Positions 7,481 through 15,870 of a DNA stretch of 64,000 bases are shown piece by piece. How positions within the stretch are numbered: the stretch's first letter is position 1; each line of letters begins with the position of its first letter. The notes under the pieces are model-generated. The model saw only the letters and a list, made by a program, of their open reading frames with translations. It was not told the DNA's origin and made no database searches. This stretch comes from Pseudoxanthomonas sp. PXM01. GTDB taxonomy: Bacteria > Pseudomonadota > Gammaproteobacteria > Xanthomonadales > Xanthomonadaceae. Position numbers and translations under genes: made by a program. Location: contig NZ_JACVAJ010000001.1 of NCBI RefSeq assembly GCF_014851815.1, positions 1,116,001 to 1,180,000 of the forward strand, in the 5' to 3' direction.

Positions 7481-8575
7481 ATGCACGTCCGTACCGCCCG
7501 CCTGGCCACGCTGGCCCTGGCCACCGCCTTCTTCGCCGCTGCCTGCGGCGGCAAGACCGACGCCCCGGCGTCCGCTGCCGGCACCGACGCGGCTCCGAGC
7601 GCCGCCGCTGGCGCGCAGAAGATCTCCGCCGAACTGACCGGCGCCGGCGCGTCCTTCATCTACCCGCTGATGGCCCGCTGGTCCACGGACTACAACAAGG
7701 CCACCGGCGCCAAGATCAATTACCAGTCCATCGGTTCCGGCGGTGGCATCGCCCAGATCAAGGCCGCCACCGTCGACTTCGGTTCGTCCGACAAACCCCT
7801 CTCGTCCGAGGAACTGGCCCAGGCCGGTCTGGCGCAGTTCCCGTCGGTCATCGGCGGCGTGGTGCCGGTCATCAACGTCGAAGGCCTGCAGCCCGGCCAG
7901 CTGAAGCTCAACGGCACCGTGCTGGCGGACATCTTCCTGCACAAGATCACCACCTGGAACGACCCGGCGATCGTCGCGTTGAACCCGGGCGTCACCCTGC
8001 CCACCGGCAAGATCAACACCGTGCACCGCTCCGATGGTTCGGGCACCACCTTCAACTTCGTCAACTACCTGTCCAAGGTCAGCACGGAGTGGAAGTCCAA
8101 GGTCGGCGAAGGCACCTCGGTCAACTGGCCAGGCGGCGTCGGCGGCAAGGGCAACGAAGGCGTCGCCGCCTACGTGCGCCAGCTGAAGGGCTCGATCGGC
8201 TACGTCGAACTGGCCTATGCCGAGCAGAACAACATGTCGTACGCCTCGCTGCAGAATGCGGCCGGCCAGTTCGTGAAGCCCACGCCGGAAAGCTTCGCCG
8301 CCGCGGCGGCCAGCGCCGACTGGGCGAACGCGAAGGACTTCAATCTGGTCATCACCAACGCACCGGGCGAGCAGGCGTGGCCGATCACCGCCACGAACTT
8401 CATCCTGGTCTACAAGCAGCCGAAGGACGCCACGAAGGCCAAGCACACGCTGGAGTTCTTCAAGTGGGCCTACGCGCAGGGCCAGGCGCAGGCGAACGAG
8501 CTGGACTACGTGCCGCTGCCGCCGGAACTCGTCGGCCAGATCGAGCAGTACTGGACCGCCGAAATCAAGCTCTGA
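7481..8575 (+). CDS. pstS: Phosphate-binding protein PstS (second, lipoprotein-type copy)
   Basis: A 364-residue paralogue of the preceding PstS. The ATG at 7481 follows CGGAGACTCC. The signal sequence ends AFFAAAC-GG, a plausible but non-ideal lipobox with C22 as the lipidation site, followed by an Ala/Pro/Ser-rich linker (about residues 25-48). The protein is therefore probably membrane-anchored, unlike the soluble first copy. The mature part keeps TGAGASFIYP, IGSGGGIAQI, VDFGSSDKPL and HRSDGSGTTF and is collinear with copy 1, so this is a tandem duplication with altered localisation. It precedes pstCAB and has its own Pho box. Confidence 0.93.
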   Translation: MHVRTARLATLALATAFFAAACGGKTDAPASAAGTDAAPSAAAGAQKISAELTGAGASFIYPLMARWSTDYNKATGAKINYQSIGSGGGIAQIKAATVDFGSSDKPLSSEELAQAGLAQFPSVIGGVVPVINVEGLQPGQLKLNGTVLADIFLHKITTWNDPAIVALNPGVTLPTGKINTVHRSDGSGTTFNFVNYLSKVSTEWKSKVGEGTSVNWPGGVGGKGNEGVAAYVRQLKGSIGYVELAYAEQNNMSYASLQNAAGQFVKPTPESFAAAAASADWANAKDFNLVITNAPGEQAWPITATNFILVYKQPKDATKAKHTLEFFKWAYAQGQAQANELDYVPLPPELVGQIEQYWTAEIKL

Positions 8576-8589
8576 TCCCTGTCGTGCAA

Positions 8590-8613
8590 CGGGCCGCCCA
8601 CCAGGGCGGCCCG
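8590..8613 (+). terminator. GC hairpin between second pstS and pstC (partial terminator or processing hairpin)
   Basis: A perfect 10-bp stem (CGGGCCGCCC at 8590-8599 with its complement at 8604-8613, loop ACCA) ends directly at the pstC Pho box and has no T-run. A stem of this kind can protect the upstream pstS mRNA or attenuate read-through, as described for other substrate-binding-protein genes in ABC operons. Confidence 0.5.
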
Positions 8614-8631
8614 CTGTCATCACGCGGTAAC
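8614..8631 (+). promoter_or_regulatory. Pho box before pstC
   Basis: A perfect CTGTCAT (8614-8620), spacer CACG, then CGGTAAC (8625-8631), 61 bp before the pstC ATG. The same arrangement as the site before the second pstS indicates an internal PhoB-dependent promoter for pstCAB-phoU. Confidence 0.75.
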
Positions 8632-8691
8632 CGCACCACCGTGCACTAGCTCTTCACGCGACAACCGCCCCTCCCCCACTTCCCGGGTTGC

Positions 8692-9663
8692 ATGAACGCC
8701 ACCGCCCTCCCCGCTTCCCTGACGGACGTGCGCACTGCGAAAGACGCACGTGCCGACAAACTGTTCCGGCTGACCCTGACCGGCGCCGGCCTGTTCGTCC
8801 TGTTCTCCCTGATTGCCGCCGCCGCCTCGATGCTGTGGGGCGGCCGCGAAGCCCTGCAGACCTTCGGCCTCGGCTTCTTCACCAGCACCGACTGGAACGT
8901 CGGCACGCGCGAGTTCGGTGCGCTTGTGCCGATCTTCGGCACGCTGGTCAGCGCCGGCATCGCGATGCTGATCGCGGTGCCGGTGAGCTTCGGCATCGCG
9001 GTGTTCCTGACCGAAGTCGCGCCGGCCTGGATGCGCGGCCCGGTCGGCATGGCCATCGAACTGCTGGCCGGCATCCCCTCGATCATCTACGGCATGTGGG
9101 GCCTGTTCGTGCTGGCGCCGCAGCTGAGCGAACACGTCTACCCCTGGATCAACGACAACCTCGGCCAGCTGCCGCTGGTCGGCGTGCTGCTGTCGGGCCC
9201 GCCGCTGGGCATCGGCATGATGACCGCCGGCCTGGTGCTGGCGATCATGGTGATCCCCTTCATCTCGTCGGTGATGCGCGAGGTCTTCCTGACCGTGCCG
9301 GGCCGCCTGAAGGAGTCGGCCTACGCGCTGGGCTCGACCAAGTGGGAAGTGGTCTGGGACATCGTGCTGCCCTACACCCGCTCGGCGGTGATCGGCGGCG
9401 TGTTCCTCGGCCTGGGCCGCGCGCTCGGCGAAACGATGGCGGTGACCTTCGTCATCGGCAACGCCTACGCGATCAGCCTGGCACTGCTCGAACCCGGCAC
9501 CTCGATCGCCGCGACCGTCGCCAACGAATTCGCCGAAGCCACCGACCCACTGCACAAGGGTTCGCTGCTGCTGCTCGGCTTCACCCTGTTCGTGCTGACC
9601 TTCATCGTGCTGGCGATCGCCCGCCTGATGCTGCGCCAGCTCGCCAAGCGGGAGGGCACCTGA
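8692..9663 (+). CDS. pstC: Phosphate ABC transporter permease PstC
   Basis: A 323-residue inner-membrane permease with a short cytoplasmic N-terminus (about 25 residues) followed by roughly six hydrophobic helices. The binding-protein-dependent transport signature lies in the loop reading ALGSTKWEVVWDIVLPYTRSAVIGG (about residues 205-235), which contacts the ATPase PstB. It forms the translocation pore with PstA. The ATG at 8692 has only a weak ribosome site. The stop overlaps the pstA start by one base (TGATG at 9661-9665), so the two are coupled. Confidence 0.95.
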   Translation: MNATALPASLTDVRTAKDARADKLFRLTLTGAGLFVLFSLIAAAASMLWGGREALQTFGLGFFTSTDWNVGTREFGALVPIFGTLVSAGIAMLIAVPVSFGIAVFLTEVAPAWMRGPVGMAIELLAGIPSIIYGMWGLFVLAPQLSEHVYPWINDNLGQLPLVGVLLSGPPLGIGMMTAGLVLAIMVIPFISSVMREVFLTVPGRLKESAYALGSTKWEVVWDIVLPYTRSAVIGGVFLGLGRALGETMAVTFVIGNAYAISLALLEPGTSIAATVANEFAEATDPLHKGSLLLLGFTLFVLTFIVLAIARLMLRQLAKREGT

Positions 9664-10514
9664 TGTCCACGTCGCTCTACACCTGGCGCAAGGTCAAGAA
9701 TGTCGCCGCGCTCACGCTATCCATCGCCGCCGCCGCGTTCGGCCTGATGTGGCTGGTCTGGATCCTCTGGACCACGATCACCAAGGGCATGGGCAGCCTG
9801 AACCTGGACCTGTTCACCCAGATGACCCCGCCGCCGAACGAACCCGGCGGCCTGGCCAACGCGCTGTTCGGCAGCGTGGTGATCAGCCTGCTGGCGATCC
9901 TGCTGGGCACACCGATCGGCATCGCCGCGGGCACGTACCTGGCCGAGTACGCCAACAAGCACTGGCTGGGCGAAACCGTCCGCTTCGTCAACGACATCCT
10001 GCTGTCGGCGCCGTCCATCGTGCTGGGCCTCTTCATCTACACCGTGATGGTGGCGCAGATGGGCCACTACTCGGCGTGGGCCGGCGCGGTCGCGCTGGCG
10101 TTCATCGCCCTGCCGGTGATCGTGCGCACCACCGACGAGATGCTGCGGCTGGTGCCGCAGCAGATGCGCGAGGCCGCGCTGTCGCTGGGCGTGCCGCAGT
10201 GGAAGGTGACCACCCAGGTGCTGATGCGCTCGGCGCTGCCGGGCATCGTCACCGGCATCCTGCTGGCGCTGGCGCGCATCAGCGGCGAAACCGCGCCGCT
10301 GCTGTTCACCGCCTTCAACAACCAGTTCTGGAGCACGGATCTCAACCAGTCCATGGCCAACCTGCCCATGGTGATCTTCCAGTACGCGATGAGCCCCTAC
10401 GACTCGTGGAACTCGCTGGCCTGGGCCGGTGCCTTCCTCGTCACCGGCATGGTGCTGGTCCTCAGCCTGATTGCGCGAACCATCCTTCTTCGAAACAAGG
10501 TGACCCATGAATGA
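9663..10514 (+). CDS. pstA: Phosphate ABC transporter permease PstA
   Basis: A 283-residue partner of PstC with about six membrane segments. The EAA-like loop reads [30 protein letters not shown] in pieces around residues 170-200. The start at 9663 shares one base with the pstC stop, and the stop at 10514 lies 8 bp inside pstB. The tight overlaps mark a single translation-coupled unit. Length and topology are normal for PstA. Confidence 0.95.
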   Translation: MSTSLYTWRKVKNVAALTLSIAAAAFGLMWLVWILWTTITKGMGSLNLDLFTQMTPPPNEPGGLANALFGSVVISLLAILLGTPIGIAAGTYLAEYANKHWLGETVRFVNDILLSAPSIVLGLFIYTVMVAQMGHYSAWAGAVALAFIALPVIVRTTDEMLRLVPQQMREAALSLGVPQWKVTTQVLMRSALPGIVTGILLALARISGETAPLLFTAFNNQFWSTDLNQSMANLPMVIFQYAMSPYDSWNSLAWAGAFLVTGMVLVLSLIARTILLRNKVTHE

Positions 10515-11325
10515 CGCCGCCCGCATTGCCGTGGTGACGCCGCAGCGCCACGACGACCTCGCCGCGCCCGCCAGCGTGAAGCTGGCGGCCAAGGGCCTGG
10601 ACTTCTACTACGGTGATTTCCATGCACTGAAGAACATCAACCTGGAGATCCCGGAAAAGCGCGTCACCGCGCTGATCGGTCCGTCCGGTTGCGGCAAGTC
10701 CACCCTGCTGCGCGTGTTCAACCGGATCTACTCGCTGTACCCGAAGCTGCAGGCCAAGGGCGACGTGCTGCTGGACGGCGAGAACATTCTCGACGCCAAG
10801 TACCCGATGAACCGCCTTCGCAGCAAGGTCGGCATGGTGTTCCAGAAGCCGGTGCCGTTCCCGATGACGATCTTCGAGAACGTCGCCTACGGCATCCGCC
10901 ACCACGAGCGGTTGAACAAGGCCGACATGGACGTGCGCGTCGAGCAGGCGCTGCGCCAGGCGGCGCTGTGGGACGAAGCCAAGGACAAGCTGAAGCAAAG
11001 CGCGCTGGGTCTGTCCGGCGGCCAGCAGCAGCGCCTGTGCATCGCACGCGCGGTGGCGCTGCGTCCTGACGTGATCCTGCTGGACGAGCCGACTTCGGCA
11101 CTGGATCCCATTTCGACCAGCAAGATCGAACAGCTGATCGAGGAACTGAAGCACCAGTACACGATCGCCATCGTCACCCACAACATGCAGCAGGCGGCGC
11201 GCGTGTCCGATTACACCGCCTTCATGTACCTGGGCGAGCTGGTGGAGCACGACGCCACGTCGACCATCTTCTCCAACCCCGGCAAGCAGCAGACCGAAGA
11301 CTACATCACCGGCCGGTTCGGCTAA
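10507..11325 (+). CDS. pstB: Phosphate ABC transporter ATP-binding protein PstB
   Basis: A 272-residue ATPase that drives phosphate import. Walker [10 protein letters not shown] is at residues 58-66, the signature LSGGQQQR is near 165-172, Walker [13 protein letters not shown] follows, and the switch histidine sits in [14 protein letters not shown]. The Tyr-rich PstB motif [14 protein letters not shown] is near residues 33-46. It starts 8 bp inside pstA and is followed 13 bp later by phoU. Confidence 0.97.
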   Translation: MNDAARIAVVTPQRHDDLAAPASVKLAAKGLDFYYGDFHALKNINLEIPEKRVTALIGPSGCGKSTLLRVFNRIYSLYPKLQAKGDVLLDGENILDAKYPMNRLRSKVGMVFQKPVPFPMTIFENVAYGIRHHERLNKADMDVRVEQALRQAALWDEAKDKLKQSALGLSGGQQQRLCIARAVALRPDVILLDEPTSALDPISTSKIEQLIEELKHQYTIAIVTHNMQQAARVSDYTAFMYLGELVEHDATSTIFSNPGKQQTEDYITGRFG

Positions 11326-11338
11326 GGACACGCCCACC

Positions 11339-12046
11339 ATGAACACTCAACCACACGACCATATCGTGAAGAGCTACGACGAAGAACAGCGCCGCGTGGT
11401 CGGCGAGATCGTACGCATGGGCGAAACCGCCGTCGCCCAGCTGGAGGCCGCACTGGACGTGGTCGAACGCCGCGACGACAAGGCCGCCCAGCGGATCATC
11501 GCCAACGACGAAGCCATCGACGCCATCGAGCACCAGGTCAGCCACGACCTGATGCAGCTGGCGTTGCGCGGCCCGATGGCGCGCGACCTGCGCGTGATCC
11601 TGGCCGGCCTGCGCATCCCGGCCGATATCGAGCGCATCGGCGACTACGCCGCCAACGTGGCCAAGCGCTCGATCGCGTTGAACCTGGCGCCGCCGATGCC
11701 GCAGATCACCGGCCTGCGCGCGCTCGGCAAGCTGGCCGCGCGCCAGGTGCGCGATGCACTGACGGCCTACCAGGAAAGCGATGCGGAAGACGCCGTGCAG
11801 GTCCGCGCACGCGATGCCGAACTGGACGCGCACTACACCGCGCTGTTCCGCGAACTGCTGACGTACATGATGGAAGACCCGCGCAACATCACGCCGTGCA
11901 CGCACCTGCTGTTCATGGCGAAGAACCTGGAGCGCATCGGCGACCACGCCACCAACATCGCCGAGAACGTCTGGTTCCTGGTGCATGGTGAACAGCCGCT
12001 GCCGCCCCGCGACAAGCGCGACGAGACCAGCACCACGTCGGTCTGA
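11339..12046 (+). CDS. phoU: Phosphate signalling regulator PhoU
   Basis: A 235-residue helical protein made of two PhoU repeats (about residues 18-108 and 120-210). Each repeat carries a metal-binding E/DxxxD-type signature (IERIGDYAANVAKR and LERIGDHATNIAENV). PhoU links transport through PstSCAB to the PhoR-PhoB two-component system and represses the regulon when phosphate is ample. PhoB and PhoR are not in this window. Confidence 0.96.
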   Translation: MNTQPHDHIVKSYDEEQRRVVGEIVRMGETAVAQLEAALDVVERRDDKAAQRIIANDEAIDAIEHQVSHDLMQLALRGPMARDLRVILAGLRIPADIERIGDYAANVAKRSIALNLAPPMPQITGLRALGKLAARQVRDALTAYQESDAEDAVQVRARDAELDAHYTALFRELLTYMMEDPRNITPCTHLLFMAKNLERIGDHATNIAENVWFLVHGEQPLPPRDKRDETSTTSV

Positions 12047-12078
12047 TCCCCGACCTTCCGCATTGCAGCACCGCAGAT

Positions 12079-12103
12079 GCCCCGCTCCCACGCGGGGCGT
12101 TTG
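12079..12103 (+). terminator. Terminator-like hairpin after phoU
   Basis: The 7-bp stem GCCCCGC (12079-12085) pairs with 12092-12098 across loop TCCCAC and is followed by GTTTG. The T-run is short. It marks the probable end of the pst operon. Confidence 0.55.
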
Positions 12104-12199
12104 CGTTCAGCGGGCCGCATACGGCGATCTAACGCGCAACGTCTACACTGTCGCCACTTCCCGTGCGGCCCCCGCCGCACCCCATTGGAGAGCATGACG

Positions 12200-12580
12200 A
12201 TGTCCAAGACGAACAAGCCCGCCGCTGTCGCCATCGCCCTGGTCGGCAGCCTCGCCCTGACCGGTTCCGCCTTCGCCATGGAACCTCTGGCACAGGGTTA
12301 TCTGCTGGCCGCCGGCGAAACCGCCAAGGCCGGCGAAGGCAAATGCGGCCTGGCCAAGGCCGACACGGACAAGGATGGCAAGGTCTCGCAGGCCGAGTTC
12401 ACCGCCGCGCATCCGGACAAGGCGGCCAAGTTCGCCGAGATCGACACCAACAAGGACGGCTTCATCGACGCGGCCGAGCACAAGGCCCATGCCGGCACCA
12501 AGGGCGCCGAGGGCAAGTGCGGTGAAGGTAAATGCGGCGAGGGCAAGTGCGGCGGCGACAAGAAGACCGGCGACAAGTAA
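12200..12580 (+). CDS. Secreted EF-hand/EGKCG-repeat protein, predicted precursor for the adjacent DUF692 (MNIO) enzyme
   Basis: A 126-residue protein; an ATG two codons upstream (12194) is possible, but 12200 has the better spacing from GGAGAG. The signal peptide is about residues 1-26 (ends GSAFA before MEPLAQGY). The mature part holds four EGKCG motifs with the only cysteines at 49, 107, 112 and 117. The last three are back to back at the C-terminus. Between motifs 1 and 2 lie two complete EF-hand loops: residues 55-66 (D, D, D, then E at position 12) and 82-93 (D, N, D, D, E). EGKCG repeats next to DUF692 and DUF2063 genes match the precursors of Cys-modified, copper-binding RiPPs (HvfA/bufferin type). 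Modification and metal binding here are inferred. The EF-hand insert suggests a calcium-dependent element. Confidence 0.8.
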   Translation: MSKTNKPAAVAIALVGSLALTGSAFAMEPLAQGYLLAAGETAKAGEGKCGLAKADTDKDGKVSQAEFTAAHPDKAAKFAEIDTNKDGFIDAAEHKAHAGTKGAEGKCGEGKCGEGKCGGDKKTGDK

Positions 12581-12599
12581 GACGTCATCGGTCGATGCG

Positions 12600-12622
12600 G
12601 GTCCCGGCGATACGCCGGGACC
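12600..12622 (+). promoter_or_regulatory. Hairpin between precursor and MNIO gene that covers the MNIO ribosome site
   Basis: A perfect 10-bp stem (GGTCCCGGCG at 12600-12609 with 12613-12622, loop ATA) ends four bases before the DUF692 start codon. Its right arm contains GGGA, the only ribosome-binding candidate. There is no T-run, so translation control or partial attenuation is more likely than termination. This would keep precursor expression above enzyme expression. Confidence 0.55.
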
Positions 12623-12626
12623 TGTC

Positions 12627-13490
12627 ATGACCTCGCGCATGGGCACGCCCCTCTCTCCCGACACCGCCGGCCTGGGCCTGCGCCGCGCGCTGCTGGACGA
12701 ACTGATGACGGCGCCGGCAGGCGCGTTCGACTTCCTCGAGTGCGCGCCGGACAACTGGATCGGCGTGGGGGGGCGCTACGGCGAAGCCTTGCAGACGTTG
12801 TCCGCCCGGCACCCGGTCACCTGCCATGGCCTGTCGCTGTCGCTGGGCGGCATGGCGCCACTGGACGACACCTTCCTCGCGCGCACGCGCCGGTTCCTCG
12901 ACCGGCATGGTGTCGCGCTGTACAGCGAACACCTCAGCTACTGCAGCGACGACGGCCACCTGTACGACCTGATGCCGATCCCGTTCACCGAGGAAGCCAT
13001 CCATCACGTCGCCGCACGCATCCGCCAGACGCAGGACGCGCTGGGCCGGCGCATCGCGGTGGAAAACGTTTCCTACTACGCCGCCCCCTACCAGGCGATG
13101 GCCGAGGTGGATTTCATCACTGCCGTACTCGACGAAGCGGACTGCGACCTGCTGCTGGACGTCAACAACATCTTCGTCAACGCGATCAACCACGGTTACG
13201 ACGCGCGTGCGTTCCTCGCGCGCATGCCGTCGAAGCGGATCGCGTCGTACCACGTCGCAGGCCACTACGACGAAGCCGAGGACCTGAAGGTCGATACGCA
13301 CGGCGCACCGGTGAAGGACGATGTGTGGTCGCTGCTCGCGCTGGCCTACGCCACCCACGGCGTGCGCCCCACGCTGCTGGAGCGCGACTTCAACTTTCCG
13401 CCACTGGCGGAACTGGCCGACGAGCTGCAGCGCATCCGCGTCCTGCAAGCGGCGGCCCGCACAGACGCGACCTTGGCGACCCATGGCTGA
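12627..13490 (+). CDS. DUF692 family multinuclear non-haem iron oxidative enzyme (MNIO)
   Basis: A 287-residue TIM-barrel-type protein of the MbnB/HvfB family. These enzymes use two or three iron ions to oxidise cysteine residues of peptide substrates to azole or thioamide-type groups. Candidate metal ligands in conserved positions are H67 (CHGLSLS), E101-H102 (YSEHLSY), E146-N147 (AVENVSYY), D178-N180-N181 (LDVNNIFVN), H209 and H213 (YHVAGH), D223-H225 (DTHGAPV) and E252 (LERDFNFPP). The length is typical. The start at 12627 lies just behind the hairpin, and the stop overlaps the DUF2063 gene by 8 bp. The genes on either side make the EGKCG protein its likely substrate. Confidence 0.88.
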   Translation: MTSRMGTPLSPDTAGLGLRRALLDELMTAPAGAFDFLECAPDNWIGVGGRYGEALQTLSARHPVTCHGLSLSLGGMAPLDDTFLARTRRFLDRHGVALYSEHLSYCSDDGHLYDLMPIPFTEEAIHHVAARIRQTQDALGRRIAVENVSYYAAPYQAMAEVDFITAVLDEADCDLLLDVNNIFVNAINHGYDARAFLARMPSKRIASYHVAGHYDEAEDLKVDTHGAPVKDDVWSLLALAYATHGVRPTLLERDFNFPPLAELADELQRIRVLQAAARTDATLATHG

Positions 13491-14232
13491 CACTCTGCGC
13501 GACCAGCAGTTCACTCTGTCCAATCACCTGCGTGATCCCCAGGCGCATGCCGCGCCGCCCGGGATCGAGGAACGCAGGCTCGCCATCTACCGCGACCTGT
13601 TCTTCAACAACATCGAAGGCCTGCTGGCCGGCAACTTCCCGGTGATCCGCAAGACGCTGGGCGACGACGCGTGGCGGGGACTCGTGCGGGGGTTCTACGC
13701 GAACCATCGCAGCCATACGCCGTTGTTTCCCGAGATCGCACGCGAGTTCATCCGTTACCTGGAAGCGCGCGATGACGAAACGCTGCCACCGTGGTTGCGC
13801 GAACTCGCCCACTACGAGTGGGTCGAACTCGCCCTGCAGATCGCCGACGACGCCGTGCCGGCCCATGTCGCCGACGGTGACCTGCTGACCGGCGTCCCCG
13901 TGCTGTCGCCGTTCGCCTGGGCGCTGGCCTACCAATGGCCCGTGTATCGCATCGGACCGGACGTCCAGCCCGACCTGCCACCGGCGGAGCCGACGCTGCT
14001 GCTGGTGCGTCGCGATGCGGACTACCAGGTACGGTTCGCCGCGATCTCGCCGCTGGTTTACCGACTGGTCGAACTGCTCGGCGAAGGCAGCCGCACCGGC
14101 TCCGATGCGCTGCGCCAGCTTGCCCAGGAGGCCGGCGTGGACGACGTGCCCGCCTTCGTCGAACAGGGTGCCGCGATGCTCGCGCGCATGCGCGAGGAAG
14201 GCACGGTGCTGGGGACCGTTCCCCGGATCTGA
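13483..14232 (+). CDS. DUF2063 family protein, predicted partner of the DUF692 enzyme
   Basis: A 249-residue cytoplasmic protein. Its N-terminal region (about residues 5-95, [33 protein letters not shown]) is the DUF2063 helical domain found in HvfC/MbnC-like proteins, which bind the precursor and form a complex with the MNIO. The C-terminal part (about 150-245) has an alpha/beta layout reminiscent of a winged or precursor-recognition fold. It starts 8 bp inside the DUF692 gene, so stoichiometric co-production is likely. No DoxX-like fourth gene follows; the cassette ends at an inverted repeat immediately after this stop. Confidence 0.85.
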   Translation: MADTLRDQQFTLSNHLRDPQAHAAPPGIEERRLAIYRDLFFNNIEGLLAGNFPVIRKTLGDDAWRGLVRGFYANHRSHTPLFPEIAREFIRYLEARDDETLPPWLRELAHYEWVELALQIADDAVPAHVADGDLLTGVPVLSPFAWALAYQWPVYRIGPDVQPDLPPAEPTLLLVRRDADYQVRFAAISPLVYRLVELLGEGSRTGSDALRQLAQEAGVDDVPAFVEQGAAMLARMREEGTVLGTVPRI

Positions 14233-14308
14233 CCTGTGGGAGCGACGTCAGTCGCGATTGCCCGCGGGACTGCACTCGGCCCGTCGCGACTGACGTCGCT
14301 CCCACAGG
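14233..14308 (+). repeat. Inverted repeat element (REP-like), copy 1
   Basis: Perfect 25-bp arms (14233-14257 and 14284-14308; core GGAGCGACGTCAGTCGCGA) flank a 26-nt loop. The element starts on the base after the DUF2063 stop. The same core recurs around 57395-57537, which marks a dispersed intergenic repeat family. It may also act as a 3'-end hairpin for the cassette. Confidence 0.85.
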
Positions 14309-14376
14309 GAAAAGTCCTGATTGCGGTTGGGCTCCCAGCCAAGGAAGCGCGCCTGCCCTCTGCTACCCTTTCCCGC

Positions 14377-15369
14377 ATGGAAAACACCCCCGAAACCGCC
14401 CGCATCACCCCCATGGCCCAGCGTTTCCGCGGCTACCTGCCCGTGGTGGTGGACGTGGAAACGGGCGGCTTCGACTGGAACAGGCACGCCCTGCTGGAAC
14501 TGGCGGCGGTACCGCTGGATCTGGACGAAAACGGCCTGCTGGTCTGCGGCCCGACCTCGAGCGTGCACCTGCACCCGGCCCCCGGCACCGAGATCGATCC
14601 AAAGTCGCTGGAAGTCACCGGCATCGACCTGGACCACCCGTTCCGCTTCGCCAAGCACGAGAAGGACGCGCTCGACCATGTGTTCGCACCGGTCCGCGCG
14701 GCGGTGAAGAAGCACGGCTGCCAGCGCGCGATCCTGGTCGGCCACAACGCGCACTTCGACCTCAACTTCCTCAACGCCGCGGTCGCGCGCGTGGCGCACA
14801 AGCGCAATCCGTTCCATCCCTTCAGCGTGTTCGACACGGTGACGCTGGCCGGCGTCGCCTACGGCCAGACCGTGCTCGCCCGCGCCGTCCAGGCGGCCGG
14901 CTTCGACTGGAACGCCGAGGACGCGCATTCGGCCGTCTACGATGCCGAACAGACCGCACGCCTGTTCTGCAACATCGTGAACATGTGGCCGAAGCCGCTG
15001 GCATCGGCGTCCTTTTCCGAACCGGAACAGGACACGATCACGATGTACCGGCCTACCGGCCCGGAGGAGTTGGCCTTGCTGGCCCAGCGCGAGTTCCGTC
15101 GTTGGCCACCGCGTCTGCCCGAGCAGCCCATCTTCTACCCGGTCACCAACGAACAGTATGCCGCCGAGATCGCGGAGCGTTGGAATATCAAGGACAGCGG
15201 TGTCGGCTACGTGACTCGTTTCAGGGTGCGCAAGGACTTCATGTCCCGCTATCCCCTCCAGAAGGTCGGCGGCGCGCACCATACCGAGTGGTGGGTACCC
15301 GCAGAGGAACTGGAGCTGTTCAACGACAACATCGTGGGAACCATCGAAGTCATCGGCGAGTACAAGTGA
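14377..15369 (+). CDS. rnt: Ribonuclease T fused to a C-terminal 'ADP-ribosylation/crystallin J1'-like domain
   Basis: A 330-residue single reading frame. Residues 15-209 are RNase T, a DEDDh 3'-5' exonuclease for tRNA end turnover and stable-RNA maturation. The catalytic residues D26, E28, D128, H184 and D189 are all present, each three positions later than in E. coli, and RNase T normally ends near this point. Residues 224-330 form a separate domain (starting [51 protein letters not shown]). I associate it with small stand-alone proteins often labelled ADP-ribosylation/crystallin J1. The Met at residue 223 (15043) looks like the ancestral start of that gene, so the fusion probably arose by loss of the rnt stop. 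The stop overlaps the macrodomain gene by one base. Confidence 0.85.
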   Translation: MENTPETARITPMAQRFRGYLPVVVDVETGGFDWNRHALLELAAVPLDLDENGLLVCGPTSSVHLHPAPGTEIDPKSLEVTGIDLDHPFRFAKHEKDALDHVFAPVRAAVKKHGCQRAILVGHNAHFDLNFLNAAVARVAHKRNPFHPFSVFDTVTLAGVAYGQTVLARAVQAAGFDWNAEDAHSAVYDAEQTARLFCNIVNMWPKPLASASFSEPEQDTITMYRPTGPEELALLAQREFRRWPPRLPEQPIFYPVTNEQYAAEIAERWNIKDSGVGYVTRFRVRKDFMSRYPLQKVGGAHHTEWWVPAEELELFNDNIVGTIEVIGEYK

Positions 15370-15869
15370 TGGCCCTCCACGCGCTGCGTGGCGACATCAC
15401 CACCCTGCAGGTCGACGCCATCGTCAACGCGGCGAACAGTTCGCTGCTCGGCGGCGGCGGCGTGGATGGCGCGATCCATCGTGCCGCCGGTCCGGAGCTG
15501 GTGCACGAATGCCGGCTGCTCGGCGGCTGCAAGACCGGCGAGGCGAAGATCACGAAGGGATATCGCCTGCCGGCGCGCCATGTGATCCATACCGTCGGCC
15601 CGGTCTGGCGTGGTGGGGAACAAGGCGAGCCGGCGCTGCTCGCCGCGTGTTATCGCAACAGCCTGGCACTGGCGGAGAAGCACGGCCTTCACAGCATCGC
15701 CTTCCCGTGCATCAGCACCGGCATCTTTGGCTACCCAGCGGATGCCGCGGCGCGCATTGCGGTCGATACGGTCCGCACCGCGCTGTCCGCTTCGGACGCG
15801 CCGCAGGAAGTGATCTTCTGCTGCTTTTCCACCGACGACCTGGCGCTCTACCTGGCCTTGCTCGACTGA
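15369..15869 (+). CDS. Macrodomain protein (O-acetyl-ADP-ribose deacetylase type)
   Basis: A 166-residue single macrodomain. ADP-ribose-binding motifs are [34 protein letters not shown] (in pieces, residues 9-43) and the phosphate loop [10 protein letters not shown] near 113-122. This is the YmdB/MacroD layout that hydrolyses O-acetyl-ADP-ribose or mono-ADP-ribose linkages. The ATG at 15369 shares a base with the stop of the RNase T fusion (TGATG), so translation is coupled. This puts a macrodomain directly after a domain of the ADP-ribosylation/crystallin J1 label, which suggests a shared ADP-ribose-related role. Confidence 0.93.
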   Translation: MALHALRGDITTLQVDAIVNAANSSLLGGGGVDGAIHRAAGPELVHECRLLGGCKTGEAKITKGYRLPARHVIHTVGPVWRGGEQGEPALLAACYRNSLALAEKHGLHSIAFPCISTGIFGYPADAAARIAVDTVRTALSASDAPQEVIFCCFSTDDLALYLALLD

Positions 15870-15870
15870 C

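Noticed and set aside
12130..12149. ECF sigma factor promoter for the EGKCG precursor
   Set aside because: CGTC/TACACT near 12140-12149 could be a -10, but I found no matching -35 at the right distance.
14233..14310. CRISPR-type repeat
   Set aside because: Only a single inverted pair with no spacer array; it is a REP-like element.
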